From Euryodendron excelsum (Eukaryota > Streptophyta > Magnoliopsida > Ericales > Pentaphylacaceae), in NCBI GenBank assembly GCA_033060915.1, contig CM065385.1:13824501-13888500 (forward strand): a stretch of DNA of 64,000 nucleotides, in the 5' to 3' direction. Positions 23,366-34,199 of the stretch are shown piece after piece. The position numbers and the translations under genes are program-made. Within the stretch, counting starts at the first letter, position 1; every line of letters begins with the position of its first letter. Below the pieces are notes generated by a model. That model ran no database searches. It saw only the letters and a list, made by a program, of their open reading frames with translations, and was not told where the DNA came from.

Positions 23366-24274
23366 TGCCATGGGTTTTAAAACAGAGCAAGTTCGCATTT
23401 TGTATTGCGGGTTTTGATTATTCCGAGCGATCGAAGAGCTTTCACGTGGGGATTTCGAGAGATTTACGTCGAGTCTTGCTAGGAAAGTCTGGAGGGAGGT
23501 CGGGTGCTTGTCGAAAGTCGACATTGTCGCTGGATTCTCGCTGGAAAGCTTGTTTCTCAGTGGAGAACTCAAAGGTTAGTTTTTTGAAAATTTTTCAATT
23601 TTGATGCCTATGTGTTTGTTTTTTGCATGTGATTAGTGCAAATCTATGCCTTAGGATGTTTAGAATGCAATGGGTGGATTGTTTTTTGTAATTTGATGAA
23701 GATTTGAGTGTGTTTGGGATGATTTTGCTTGTTTATGTAAATGGGTTTCTTGTAGGGTTGAGAAATTTGCCTCTATAGGCTCGGATATTGGGTGTTTGTG
23801 CTTGATTTTTGTACTCGGTGTTTTAGAAAAATGTATAGAACAACCGTATGAAGTTTCGTAAGTTTTAAAAAATTTTGAATTTTTAAATTTTCAAAAATTA
23901 GGAAAAAATAAGGAAAATTAAGAAAAATTAGAGAATGTACCCTGTTAAATGTAAAAAATTTGTGGGACATTTTTTAAAAATGTGGGGATCTTTTTGAGTG
24001 TTTAAGGAATTTTTTGGAATTTTTGATAATTAAAATAAAATCGGGGAGGATTGAAAAATGAAGAAATGGCCTTAGAAATTATATTTAATAATGGGTCACG
24101 TGTTACGGAGGATGGGATGGTGTCGGTTGTCGTTGTTGAAGGCTCGGGGAGCTTCAGTGATATATGTTTGTGATTTGTTGAATTCCTGGATAGTGACTTT
24201 TTAAGGTAGAACTCTGCTGAAAATTTTCAAAAAATATTGACCTTGAATTCTTAGAAAAAGTAGTTATTTTGAGA

Positions 24275-24950
24275 ATTGGGGTTTTCAAGGAGAAAGCCTA
24301 AAGAAATCAGAATTTTATAAAGATTTTTAAAGTAGGGCTTTTGAAGGAGAAAGCCCGAAGAAACTAGAATTTTAGAAAGCTTTTTGAAGTAGGGATTTTG
24401 AATGAGAAAGCCCAAAAAACCAGTTTGATATTTTGAAGTAGAGCTTTTTTTTTCTTGAGGCAGAAGGCTCGGAAAGCCGTTAGAAAACTTTGAAACAGGG
24501 CTTTTGAAAGAGAAAGCCCGAGAAACTAATTTGATTTTTTGAAACAAAACTTTTTAAGGAAAAAGCTCGAATAACCGATAGAAAATCTTTGAAACAGGGC
24601 TTTGGAAGAAGAAAGCTCGGGAACCCGGTTTGATATTTTTGAAATGAAACTTTTTAAGGAAAAAGCTCAAAAAACTGTAGAAAATCTTTGAAATAGGGCT
24701 TTTAAAGGAGAAAGCTTGAGAAATTGGTTTGAAATTTTGAAACGAAACCTTTTGAAGAAAACGCTTAAAAAATCGTAGGAAATCTTTGTAACAGGACTTT
24801 TAAAGGAGAAAACCTGAGAAACCCTTTTTGATATTTTGAAATAGAACTTTTTGAGGAAAAAGCTAAGAAAACTATTAGAAAATCTTTGAAACGGGGTTTT
24901 TGAAGGAGAAAGCCCAAGAAACCAATTTGAAATTTTGAAATAGAACTTAT
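24275..24950. repeat. Minisatellite of about 50 bp (about 99-bp higher order) in element 2
   Basis: About 13 units of the form CTTTTGAAGGAGAAAGCCCG plus an AT-rich half. Alternating unit types give a 98-101-bp super-period (24491, 24589, 24688, 24789, 24888). Elements 3 and 4 have only one copy of the motif at the matching site (about 46255 and 63385). Confidence 0.85.
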
Positions 24951-24964
24951 GAAATGGATAGGGT

Positions 24965-25115
24965 CTTAGCTTCTCTTTTTTTCCCTTTCTTTTTTTTTCT
25001 TTTCCTCTCCTTTTTTTCGTTGCTTTTTCTCTCTTTTTCCTTGTTCCTTTTTTTTTTGTTCTTTTGTTCTTTTCTTTCTTTTCTTTTCTGCTGTATATAC
25101 ATATTTTTTTTTGCT
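24965..25115. repeat. Pyrimidine tract
   Basis: About 150 bp of almost pure T and C on the + strand, about 60 bp before the presumed splice acceptor of the PMD gene. It could act as an extended polypyrimidine tract. Translations of it are artefacts. Confidence 0.85.
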
Positions 25116-26049
25116 TTCATGCATATCCTGTGGCTAATCAACTTTCTACATTTTTTTCTGTTATTGCTTATCAAGAATGTCGAAGGCGGGTGATGATGGT
25201 TTTGATAGGAGGCGTTGTGGGAAGGTGTCGCGCCCAGATTTTTCACGCTCGAGGAATACTCACCCAAGCGGGAAAAATGTTGTACTCTCTCGTTAGAACT
25301 CACCCTCCTAGAAGAATGAGTGCGACTAGGTTTTAATTGAAAAACTGTTTGAATAAAGGGCTTTCGAAAAAGATTTGGAGTCACCACCTAACTTAATTAA
25401 GGTGAGTTAGGTCACCTAAAAACTAAGAGTAATCCGAAGACTACACTTAGGGTTTTGGAAAATGATTTTGAAAAACATCTCCTCAAGAGAGGGTTTTTAG
25501 GAAAACAGGTTGTTTGGCAACCTTTGGAAAACATTTAGCCCTTTTTAGAAAAATAACTCCTTTTTGGTCTTTGAAAACAGTGATCTAGGTTCGGAGGTTG
25601 GTTACATGTAGGGAAGACGCACTAAGCTATCACCCTACCCCGCCCTTTCGATACCTACATGTCAATCTACCCTAGATTCACCTATGTGAGTCTTCGACTA
25701 ACTATAGTTCAACCCTATTCACTTTAGAAAAACAATGTTCGGAACATGATGCATGATATGCAAATGCAAAATAAGAAAGAATTGAAAAATAGATTTAGAA
25801 AGAGATTGATTTGAATTGAAAATTGAAATTGGGAAGTTTAAAAATTGAAAGCAGAAGTTTGAAAATAGAAATTTTGAAATTGGAATTTGAAAATTGATTG
25901 GAATTTGAAATTTGGAAAGAATTTTGAAACCACACCCATGAGGGTGGAATTGAAAGTTTGAAAAATATTGTGACCGCACCTATGAAGGTTGCCTACGTAT
26001 CCCTTTGGGGGAATCAGGTCAGTCGTAGTTCGGACCGGAGTCCGATTGA

Positions 26050-27770
26050 AAAGAGAAGAGTTGATTGGAAGAGAGAGATTGAATTGGAATTTGGATTTGA
26101 TTTGAACTTAGAAGAAAGGATTGGAAATTGAAATTGAGAAGAAGATTGGACTTTGATTTGAAAAGATTGATTGTTGGAAAGATTTTATTTTAGAAAGATG
26201 GAGGTTTAGGAAACCTAGATTTAGGAAAGGCTTGACTCGACTTGGAAGGTTTAGGAGATTAGGAAAGGAAATGTTCGAATTAGGAAATGTTCGATTTAGG
26301 AAAGTTTTAGAATTAGGAAAGTTTCATTTTTGGAAAGTTTCGAAATTAGGAAAGTATTCAAATTAGGAAAGTTTTGAATTAAGAAAGTTTTGAAAATTAG
26401 AAAGTTTCAACTTAGGGAAGTTTCGAAAATTGGAAAGTTTTGAATTTAGAAATGTTTTGAAAAAGGGAAGTTTTGAATTTGGAAAGTTTTGAAAACAAGG
26501 AAGTTTTGAGAATAAGAAAGTTTCATTTTAAGAAAGGTTTGAAAAAGGAAAGTTTTCAGTTTAGGAAATGTTTGAATTAAGAAAGTTTTGAATTTAGAAA
26601 AGCCCTAGATTTGGAAAGGTGTTGAAGTTTTGGAAAGTTTAGAATTTAGAAAGTTTGAAAGTTTAGAAAGATTTATCTTAAGAAAGTTTCAAATTTAGGG
26701 AGCTTAGAATTTTAGAAAGATTTGAAATTTAGAAAGTTTAGGATTTAGAAAGTTTTAGAGTTTTAGAAAATCTTGAAATTAAGAAAGGTTTGAATTTAGG
26801 AAAGGTTTAAAAGCTTGAATTTAGAAAGTTAAGATTTGGAAAGGGGGTTGAATTAGGAAAGGGTTGGATTAGGAAAAATTTGAAAGTTGAGTTTTAAAAT
26901 TTAGGAAAGATTTTTATGTTCAAGTTTTGGGAACTTAAGGTTTAGGAAAGTGAAAATTTAGGAAAGATTTAGATTTTGAAATTTAAGGAAAGATTTAAAG
27001 TTTAGGTTTAGGAAACTTATGGTTTAGGAAGGAATTGAATTAAGAAAGGTTTGGATTAGGAAGGGATTGGATTTGGTTTCTAAAAACAAGGGTTTGATTT
27101 TGTTTCCCAAAACGGAGGACAGGATCTAGTTTCCTAAACGGGGAGATTTGATTCGGTTTCCTAAAGGGAAGGTAGGATTTGGCTAGGATTTGGAAAGGAG
27201 ATTCTAGAAACTCTAGTTTTGGAAAACTATAGTTTGGGCATAGAAAATAGGTTTTGGAAACACATATAGTTTTGATGCAAAAAAACGAGAGATTTTGGAA
27301 ACCTAGGTTTGGGGCAAGGTTTGAAAACCATGTTTTTAGGAAGAAAATTTAGGGTATCCTAATTGTGGGTTCTAGGGTTTGGTTTGGGCTCTAAGGAAAG
27401 AGTTTTTTTTTGGAAAACGCGTTTTTAGAAACGAAGGTTTTCTAGAAGGGAATTCTAGGGAGGAGTTTTTTTGGAAAGCATGTTTTTGGAAACGTAGAGT
27501 TTAGAAAGAAAATCCTATAGGGGAATTTCTAGAAGGAAGATTCCGGGAGGAGAGCTTTTAGAAAGATTTTTAGGGAGTGTTTTTAGAAAGTGAATTTTGA
27601 GGAAAGAAAGTTTTGGAAAGGAGTTGAAAAAGAGAGTTTTGAAAAAAAGATTTTGAAAGGGAGTTTTTGAAATCAATTTTGAAGAGGGGAGTTTTAGGAA
27701 AGGATATTGAAAAATATATTTTTAGGAAGAGATTTTTGAAGAAAGAAGTTTTTAGAAGGTGTAAAAACAT
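26050..27770 (-). repeat. Degenerate AGGAAAGTTTTGA repeat tract in S2
   Basis: Same composition and phrases as the tract in S1, including long runs of TTTAGGAAAG variants. Confidence 0.85.
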
Positions 27771-28633
27771 CTCACTTTCCTAAAGCAATTCTAACCATAA
27801 GAAGGCTAGAACCACTTTAAGAAAGTGGTTTTGAAAACAATGTTTGAAAATATAGACCAAAATGCCACTTTTAATATAACACTTTCCTAAAGCAACCCTA
27901 GCCATGGAAAGGCTAGAATCACCCTAGGATTGTGATTTTGAAAACATGTTTTTGAGAAAGAGCTTTTGATGCAATTTTGAAAACAAGTTCGAAAACGATT
28001 TTTGAAAACACCTTTTTGAAAACGAATTTTGGAAGATGCAAGATTATGATATGCACAATGCAATTTGGGATGGTGAACATACAAGGTTAAGGCTTCATCA
28101 CATAATCAAGGGGGCCGGACCCACATGGTCTTTGGTTAGACTAGAAGAAAGCCCCCGACACGGTGACTCTCCCATAGTCCAATCCTACACATGAACCGGG
28201 AATCCCCTTATTTCAAGCATGCAAAGAAAGGGGGGGAAAGGAGATGGGGGATTAAATTAGAGAAAACCCAAGTGGGTTGGAGAGAGAAGAGAGAGGGGGA
28301 AAGTGCAGAAAATTAAATAGGGAGCCTACCTTGTTTCTTGTTTATTTTGCGCGCCGTGCAGCCTTCGGTCTTCGGTCTTCGGTTTTCGGTCTTCATCTTC
28401 ACCCTCAGTCTTCAAGGATTGTCTTCAAGCTTTGAATGGCTGCTCTTCAAGTCTTGAGAGAGTGGTTGAGGGCTAGTGTATGAGTGTATAGGAGGCTAGG
28501 GTTTGTGTATAGTGGCTAGGGTTTGGAAAACCTAGGGAGGCTAGGGTTTTTGGAGGTGCTCGAGCTCTGTGTATCAAATTGTGTGATTTTTAGGTTAAGT
28601 TTTCAGACCCCTTTCACGTTGATCGAGGCTCTG

Positions 28634-28641
28634 TATTTATA
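28634..28641 (-). promoter_or_regulatory. TATA box of LTR S2
   Basis: TATAAATA on the - strand, 15 bp from the first palindrome of the upstream array. Confidence 0.6.
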
Positions 28642-28656
28642 GAAGTTGGACAAGCC

Positions 28657-28755
28657 TGGCGCCTGTTGCAGTGGCGCCAGGGTAAAGTTTATATTGGCGC
28701 CACTAGGAGTGGCGCCAGGCCATTTTTTGGCTTGGCGCCACTACTAGTGGCTCCA
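28657..28755 (-). promoter_or_regulatory. Palindrome array upstream of the TATA box (S2), best copy
   Basis: Three 23-bp palindromes start at 28657, 28695 and 28733, an exact 38-bp period. The middle one has perfect 10-bp arms (TGGCGCCACT and AGTGGCGCCA) around AGG. Each contains one or two GGCGCC sites. Confidence 0.8.
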
Positions 28756-29115
28756 GCCATTTAGGAAACAATTAAGGTCGGCAAGCAACGTATCTTTGAC
28801 TAGATTTGGGCGCCTGTACTAGTGACTACCATGTAAACTTTAGCCTGGCTTCACTAGGAGTGACTCCGGAAAGTCCGGGAATGATTTGAAGGAGCCGGGA
28901 GTGACCCGGAAGGCCGGAAAGGAGCCGGAACACTTAAAATAGTGTCCTAGAGGTATTTGACTTGAAAAGTAAGGATTGGATGTGTCGGAAAGGTTGACCG
29001 AGCCTTTAGGGGCAAAACGGTCAATCGGACCGGAAAAACTGCCGGGACAGACTCAAACTGTCCCGGAAGAAGACTTGGGATCTAGAAACATTATTTAGAA
29101 TGTTCCCAGAGGTTT

Positions 29116-29480
29116 CCGGTTTGATTCCCAGGGCCGGTGTGGTCGGAAATGGAGACCGGCCCACTAGGGGCAAAACGGTCATTTTGTACCGGGTTTGCCG
29201 GAACTGACTCAAAATGGTCCGAAAAAGTAAAGGAAGGTCGAGAACACTATAAAAAGTATTCTCGAGACATTACCGGTTTGATACCCAGAGCCGGTGTGGT
29301 CGAAGAAGGAAACCGGCCCTCTAGGGGTAAAACGGTCATTTTGTACCGGGTTGGCCGGAACTGACTCGGAATGGTCCGAAAAGGTAAAGGAAGGTCGAGA
29401 ACACTATAAAAAGTATTCTCGGGACATTACCGGTTTGATACGCAGAGCCGGTGTGGTTTCTAGGGCATTCGGATGCCTAG
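29116..29480 (-). repeat. 157-bp tandem repeat in U3 (S2)
   Basis: CCGGTTTGAT recurs at 29116, 29273 and 29430, steps of exactly 157 bp. Each unit carries a GGGCAAAACGGTCAT phrase and an ACTATAAAAAGT dyad. Confidence 0.88.
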
Positions 29481-29639
29481 GGGCAAAAATGGTCATCTTG
29501 ACCGGAAAAGGTCCAAAGGGTAATTTGGTCATTTTTCACCGAAGTGAGCTAACAAACATGGGTATTGACCTAGGTTTTGAGTGTTTCCGCCACTCGGACG
29601 GGGTTGAGTATTTCCGCTAGTTGGACGGGGTTGACGATT

Positions 29640-29825
29640 TGAGAGTATTTCCGCTACTCTAACGGTTTTGTGAGTATTTTCGCTACTCCAACAGTTCTGT
29701 GAGTATTTCTGCTACTCTAACGATTCTGTGAGTATTTCCGCTACTCTAACGGTTCTGTGAGTATTTCCGCTACTCTAACGGGTCTGTGAGTATTTCCGCT
29801 ACTCTAATGGTTTTATGAGTAGTTT
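29640..29825 (-). repeat. 29-bp tandem repeat in U3 (S2)
   Basis: About six copies of GAGTATTTCCGCTACTCTAA plus nine bases. Confidence 0.88.
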
Positions 29826-29835
29826 TGCTACTCGG

Positions 29836-30170
29836 ACCGTCTCGAGGAATAAACTGTCTCGAGAGAGGGATTGGAAAGGGGTCTTACCGTCTCCGAAGAG
29901 ACGTGCCTGGATTGGAACCGTCTCGAGGAATAAACTGTCTCGAGAGAGGGATTGGAAAGGGGTCTTACCGACTCCGAAGAGACGTGCCTGGATTGGAACC
30001 GTCTCGAGGAATAAACTGTCTCGAGAGAGGGATTGGAAAGGGGTCTTACCGACTCCGAAGAGACGTGCCTGGATTGGAACCGTCTCGAGGAATAAACTAT
30101 CTCGAGAGAGGGATTGGAAAGGGGTCTTACCGACTCTGAAAAGACGTGCCTGGGTTTTGAGTGTTTCCGC
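29836..30170 (-). repeat. 81-bp hairpin tandem repeat in U3 (S2)
   Basis: Four units start at 29836, 29917, 29998 and 30079, steps of exactly 81 bp, plus a partial unit at 30228. Each unit holds TCTCGAG...CTCGAGA (7-bp stem) and CGTCTC-CGAA-GAGACG (6-bp stem, for example 29888-29903). Because 81 is a multiple of 3, several frames on both strands stay open; these are not genes. Confidence 0.93.
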
Positions 30171-32070
30171 CACTCTAACGGTGTGAGTGTTTCCGCCACT
30201 CTGACGGTTTGGTGAGTGTTTTGCTACTCGGACCGTCTCGAGGAATAAACTGTCTCGAGAGAGGGATCGAAATTGGAATAAGAAAGGATAATGCCCCTAA
30301 GGGCATTTTGGTCATTTTGCCTCTATTTGGGCCTGACAGGCCCGCGAAGCGATGGAGAGACGGAATTTGGACTAGAGGATTGGATTCGATTGGAATATGT
30401 CTATAATGACTCGAAAACAAGTCTGGACGGAGTGCAGACTGCCGAGCGGTCAATAATGGGGTGCTTACAGAAGGCACCGCGAATCGAGCTCGGAGAGAGC
30501 AGCGGTAGCAAGAGTGGTTGTACCCAAGGTTGCAGTAGTCGGCCTCAGTGGTCTAGGACCAGGACAGCCTCGAGTAGTAGTTCATGATGGGACAGACCTC
30601 GATTGCTCCAGACGAGAGGGTTAAGGAAGACGTGGATTTAGCAGTTTATTCGCAGACATGATATGGTATGTCATCCGTTCGCGACAGGCGGAGGGATACT
30701 TCCCTCACTGATGACCAGTTAGTGATCCTTAACATCCCACCATTGCGAGACTTGGCTTATCACCTGAGCTTCTATTCTCGTTATGGTCGTATGCCATCAT
30801 CTACTCATAGTTCATTTAGAGGGGATAATATCTTTGCCTTGAGAGCTATACAGGCATCGGCCCTATTCTATTAGGACTTCCTTCACCATATCAGCTTTGT
30901 TGCCTTTATGACACTTAAGATGGACAGGCTTGATCACAAGATAGCGGTCGGGCTACTAGAGAGGTGGTTTAGGGAGACCGAGACTGTGCATTTGGTAGGC
31001 TTTAAGTTGGGGCCTACTCCTGTCGACTGGATGATGATTACTAGCATGTCTTTTGGAGGTGTTCCGATTTCCTTGCGGGCTATGACTGTTGATGAGGCTC
31101 AACTTCTCTTGGGTTTACCAGGGATTGTGGGCTTGAGTTTTTGGCTTCGCTTCTATGTCCAGCAGAGACAGCGTTCGCTCTTAAGCCCTCCCCAGTTGAT
31201 CAGGTCATCATGAGGCGTCGACTGGTATTATATGTCGCCTTTAGTTGCTTTTGCAACAATAATAAGTCAACAGTTCCTTTACCATTGGTGAGCTTGGTGG
31301 TGGACTTGGATGTGTTGGATTACGTACATTGGGGTGCCTTTACTTTTGCAAGTTTCTTGGGGGGGATGAGAGTGCAGACATCTAGGGCATGGGGGAGCTT
31401 GACTGGGTTTTGGCAGTTTTTTATATAGTGGAGTTATTAGTATCTGCCTGTTTGCCGGCCAAAGGTACAAGCCGTAGATGCATTCCCACGGGCCACGAGG
31501 TGTGCTATATATCAGGTGGTCCAGCAGTCCTTACTCACAGACTTTGTCACCCTCAGAGCTAACTTAGAGCTGCTGAGACCTCGGAATGTGTCTTGGGCGC
31601 CTTACCACTGGTCTCCTTAGCATGCTGGCATACAAGATCTCATCCTCTTATCTAGGTCGCGGGTCATTTTTCAAGGCCCTTTTTCATAGGAAACGTACTT
31701 GGGGGAGCATCTTTGGCGGCACCTACACACTGACTTCCATGCTGCTATGGATCCTTCCCAATATATGTTTGGATTTTATCGAGCTAGGGTTGAGATTCCT
31801 TATGTAGTCGGGGTACCCGGCGACTGCTTCCTCCTTCCGCCCAGTGTGGAATACGAGGCTTATTTAAGGGCAAGGTCTATTAGCGCCTTTAATCAATTGG
31901 ATCTAGCGGTTGGAGGGCAGGTGGCCGGTCATGAGGTGGTCGAGCTATGGCATTAGGCCCAGGGTTTTGTTTCCTAGGAGGAGTATTTAGCTACTTGTTA
32001 GGCCGAAGACCAGTACCGTGCTGAGGTGGAGGCTTTAACTACCCATATATCTTTGATGAAGGCCCGCTGG

Positions 32071-32160
32071 GTATGCTATTTGCGATTCATTTTTCATGTT
32101 CTTGATGCATCTCCTGTATTCTATTGCTGGGTTTTCTTTCCTCCTATTTTCCTTGGTCAG
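32071..32160 (+). other. Intron 2 of the element 2 PMD gene (90 bp)
   Basis: Donor GTATGC and acceptor TTGGTCAG. It is phase 0 and at the same place as the 88-bp intron of elements 1 and 3. The last exon then reads to a TAA at 32251-32253. Confidence 0.7.
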
Positions 32161-32253
32161 GGCCCTTATGATGACAGAGCTTCTTCGAACCAGCCCTCTC
32201 CATACGTGCTGGATATTGGCAACTTTGACTTAGATGACAACCCTGCTCTTTAA

Positions 32254-34199
32254 GGCCTTTCTTTCCTCCTGTTGACATAGTTGTAGTTTTGTTAAATTGG
32301 TAGCATTATTTATGTTTTGAGGTCGTGTTTTGGCCCTTGTGGATGATAGTTGTAAGATGATTTTATATATACTATTATTTTTCTTTGCATGGGATGATAA
32401 TTGGTTTCTCTTTTTAGTGTTGACTTAAATGTATGCATGTGGACACTTAAAGAGCAGGAATATAAATATAGGAATACATAAATCATGACACTCATAAGAA
32501 ATGGTGGGTATGTACAAGCTTTAAATAGATGTGAAAAATATGGGTGTGTTGTTGCACGTATGGATTTTGGCAAAGCACACTAGTATTCAAATTTTACAAA
32601 AACAAGCCTTGAGACAGGCTCCAAGCTTTTGGGTTTAACCGAGTGCCCACTAGGAGCTGGTCATTTTGGACTTTGTTATTTTCTCAATAATTCCCTTCTA
32701 TGTCATGCTCTTTTCTTGTCATGTAGGGATAGTAGTTGCCTCATTCTTAGGGTTTTCATTTTCGGACCTATCTCTCTTCTCTCTTATCTGAAAAAGGGAA
32801 AATCTTGCCCATATCTCGCTTGACTTCCTCTCGTGGATATCACATTTGGACTACTGAACTCTTCAGAGGGCAATCGAAGTAGCCTTTAGCAAAAGAGCAG
32901 GCAGTTTCCATCATCAATCTGAGAAGACTTTACTTTGGACTGTAATATAGGCTTGTCTAAGGGTGAGAAATAAAGGGCATACAGGCTCAAATAGTTTTTC
33001 CATTCCCTAGCAGAGGTGATATGAACCTGAACCACCTTGAGGAAGCTTCTGCTATTTTGTTTATCTTTCTCTTTAGGTGCCGATATTTTCTTTTGAACTT
33101 GTTTAGACTAAGTAATCTTCCCTGATCCAAGAGGACATTGCCTTGGGTTATAATGGTGGCTAGGTTATGAGGTTTTTGAAAGGAAAGGTATTGAAGGTCC
33201 AAGGTGTTGCACTTATCACGGGTTTATCACAAACTGATGATCACTTTTTCAACTCCTCTTCTTCTTTAGGTCCTCTCCTCATTAGTTTTCTCTTTTAGGT
33301 ATTTGCCATGTTTTTGTACTAACTTTTACCCATACAGGGTTCATTGTTTCTCTTTGCTTTGCCCCAACACTGCTATTTACACAGTCTTTGTTAGTTTCTC
33401 GTGGCATCTTATGATTTTTTTTTTAGTATCGCATTGTTTTTCCCTTTCTTTAAACGTGAGAGGAGGCCTTATTTTGCCTCAAATTTCTTCATTTACTCTT
33501 TTTCTTTCCAATTCTATTTTCACCCATTGTGGGCAGTGATCACCAGGTCGGGTTTGTCAAAGGAATGTAATTCGGCTCAAAATGGGCTTTTCAAAGGGGA
33601 TTCTTTTAACTGTACGGTGGAGGAATAGATGACCTCTTTTCCTTTCCAACAAAATTGCTTAGTCCATGAAGTCCAGTCCTAGAACTTTAGCGTCATCCTT
33701 TGGATTAGGTGAATGTTAGTTTCAGCGTTCTGTTACTCATGCTTGCCCCTGTGTGGAGGGTGGTTCCTGGTTAGGGTGCTTGAATGAAAACCACTGGCAA
33801 CTTGAGTGGGTTGTTCAAAGGAATTGCTTTGTTGTTTAGGGGATTTGAAAAGATGGCTCCTCTTCCTTTTGAGGGTCTAATTGCCAACTACTTTGTTATG
33901 GCATCCTCCAAGTGTTGCCCTTTTCTTGTAATCCACTCTTTATCTTTTCTTTCTTCAGTATCTTCTCTCTTTGGATTGGAAATGGTCTCCGCTGGTGAGG
34001 ATGTGCGTACTATCCCTCCCTTAAAGTCAAGGCACAAAATAAAAAGGGAAATTTCTAAGAAAAGACAAATACCGAAGATGATAAATGTAAACTTCAAATT
34101 CTTTTTCTTTCATTTTAAAGGTTTTATGTACATGAAAAGCTCTTGATTACCAAAAAGTACAATTAAAAGTAGAGTCAACAAAAATAGGATTAACAAAAA
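32254..34199. other. Internal non-coding spacer of element 2
   Basis: No gene is recognised in this 1.9 kb between the tail-to-tail PMD and gag genes. It shares phrases with 47178-49153 of element 3 (TGTAATATAGGCT, ACAGGCTCAAAT, CCCATTGTGGGCAGTGATCA). I see no reverse transcriptase or integrase motif on either strand. Confidence 0.6.

Larger units (their letters stand above)
23575..25175 (+). other. Putative leader intron of the element 2 PMD gene, expanded
   Basis: A GTTAGT donor at 23575 and an AG two bases before the PMD ATG (25177) match the leader intron of elements 3 and 4. At 1.6 kb it is nearly twice as long. The extra length is a 50-bp minisatellite (24275-24950) plus a pyrimidine tract. 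Splicing is inferred from shared position and junction motifs. Confidence 0.45.
25226..30469 (-). mobile_element. Solo LTR S2 (family 1, 5,244 bp) inside the PMD gene of element 2
   Basis: Ends TGTCGCGCCCAG and GGGGTGCTTACA, with a perfect 5-bp duplication GAAGG (25221-25225 and 30470-30474). The PMD reading frame continues across the empty site. Internal layout equals S1: purine repeat tract (26050-27770), leader, TATA (28634), palindromes (28657-28755), 157-bp, 29-bp and 81-bp repeats. No gene. Confidence 0.94.
25177..32253 (+). pseudogene. Antisense PMD gene of element 2, split by a solo LTR and decayed
   Basis: The first codons (25177-25225) read MSKAGDDGFDRRR and align with the Ser/Arg-rich start of the other copies. 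A 5.2-kb solo LTR then intervenes, and the gene resumes after the target duplication at 30475. The PMD core is recognisable (LLERWFRETETVHL, LGPTPVDWM, SFGGVPISLR), as is the C-terminal part (QYMFGFYRARVEIPYV). A 90-bp GT-AG intron (32071-32160) precedes a 31-codon last exon. Several in-frame stops and frameshifts (near 30580, 30650, 30870, 31210, 31428, 31800, 31955) show it is not functional. The family is known from plant mobile elements; the job here is unknown. Confidence 0.78.

Noticed and set aside
24947..25387. Lys/Glu-rich frame on the - strand
   Set aside because: It translates the pyrimidine tract and then the end of the solo LTR; there is no support from the other elements.
28657..28679. 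TGGCGCC motifs considered as primer binding sites
   Set aside because: They are inside LTRs in palindromic arrays, not next to an LTR end; the real primer site is at 52677-52694.
28657..28755. Regularly spaced palindromes considered as a CRISPR-like array
   Set aside because: Only three units with 15-bp linkers that are themselves similar, in a plant LTR next to a TATA box, without any associated genes.
33784..34146. 120-codon frame on the + strand in element 2
   Set aside because: It lies across the spacer and is antisense to decayed gag, with no counterpart in element 3 and no recognisable domain.
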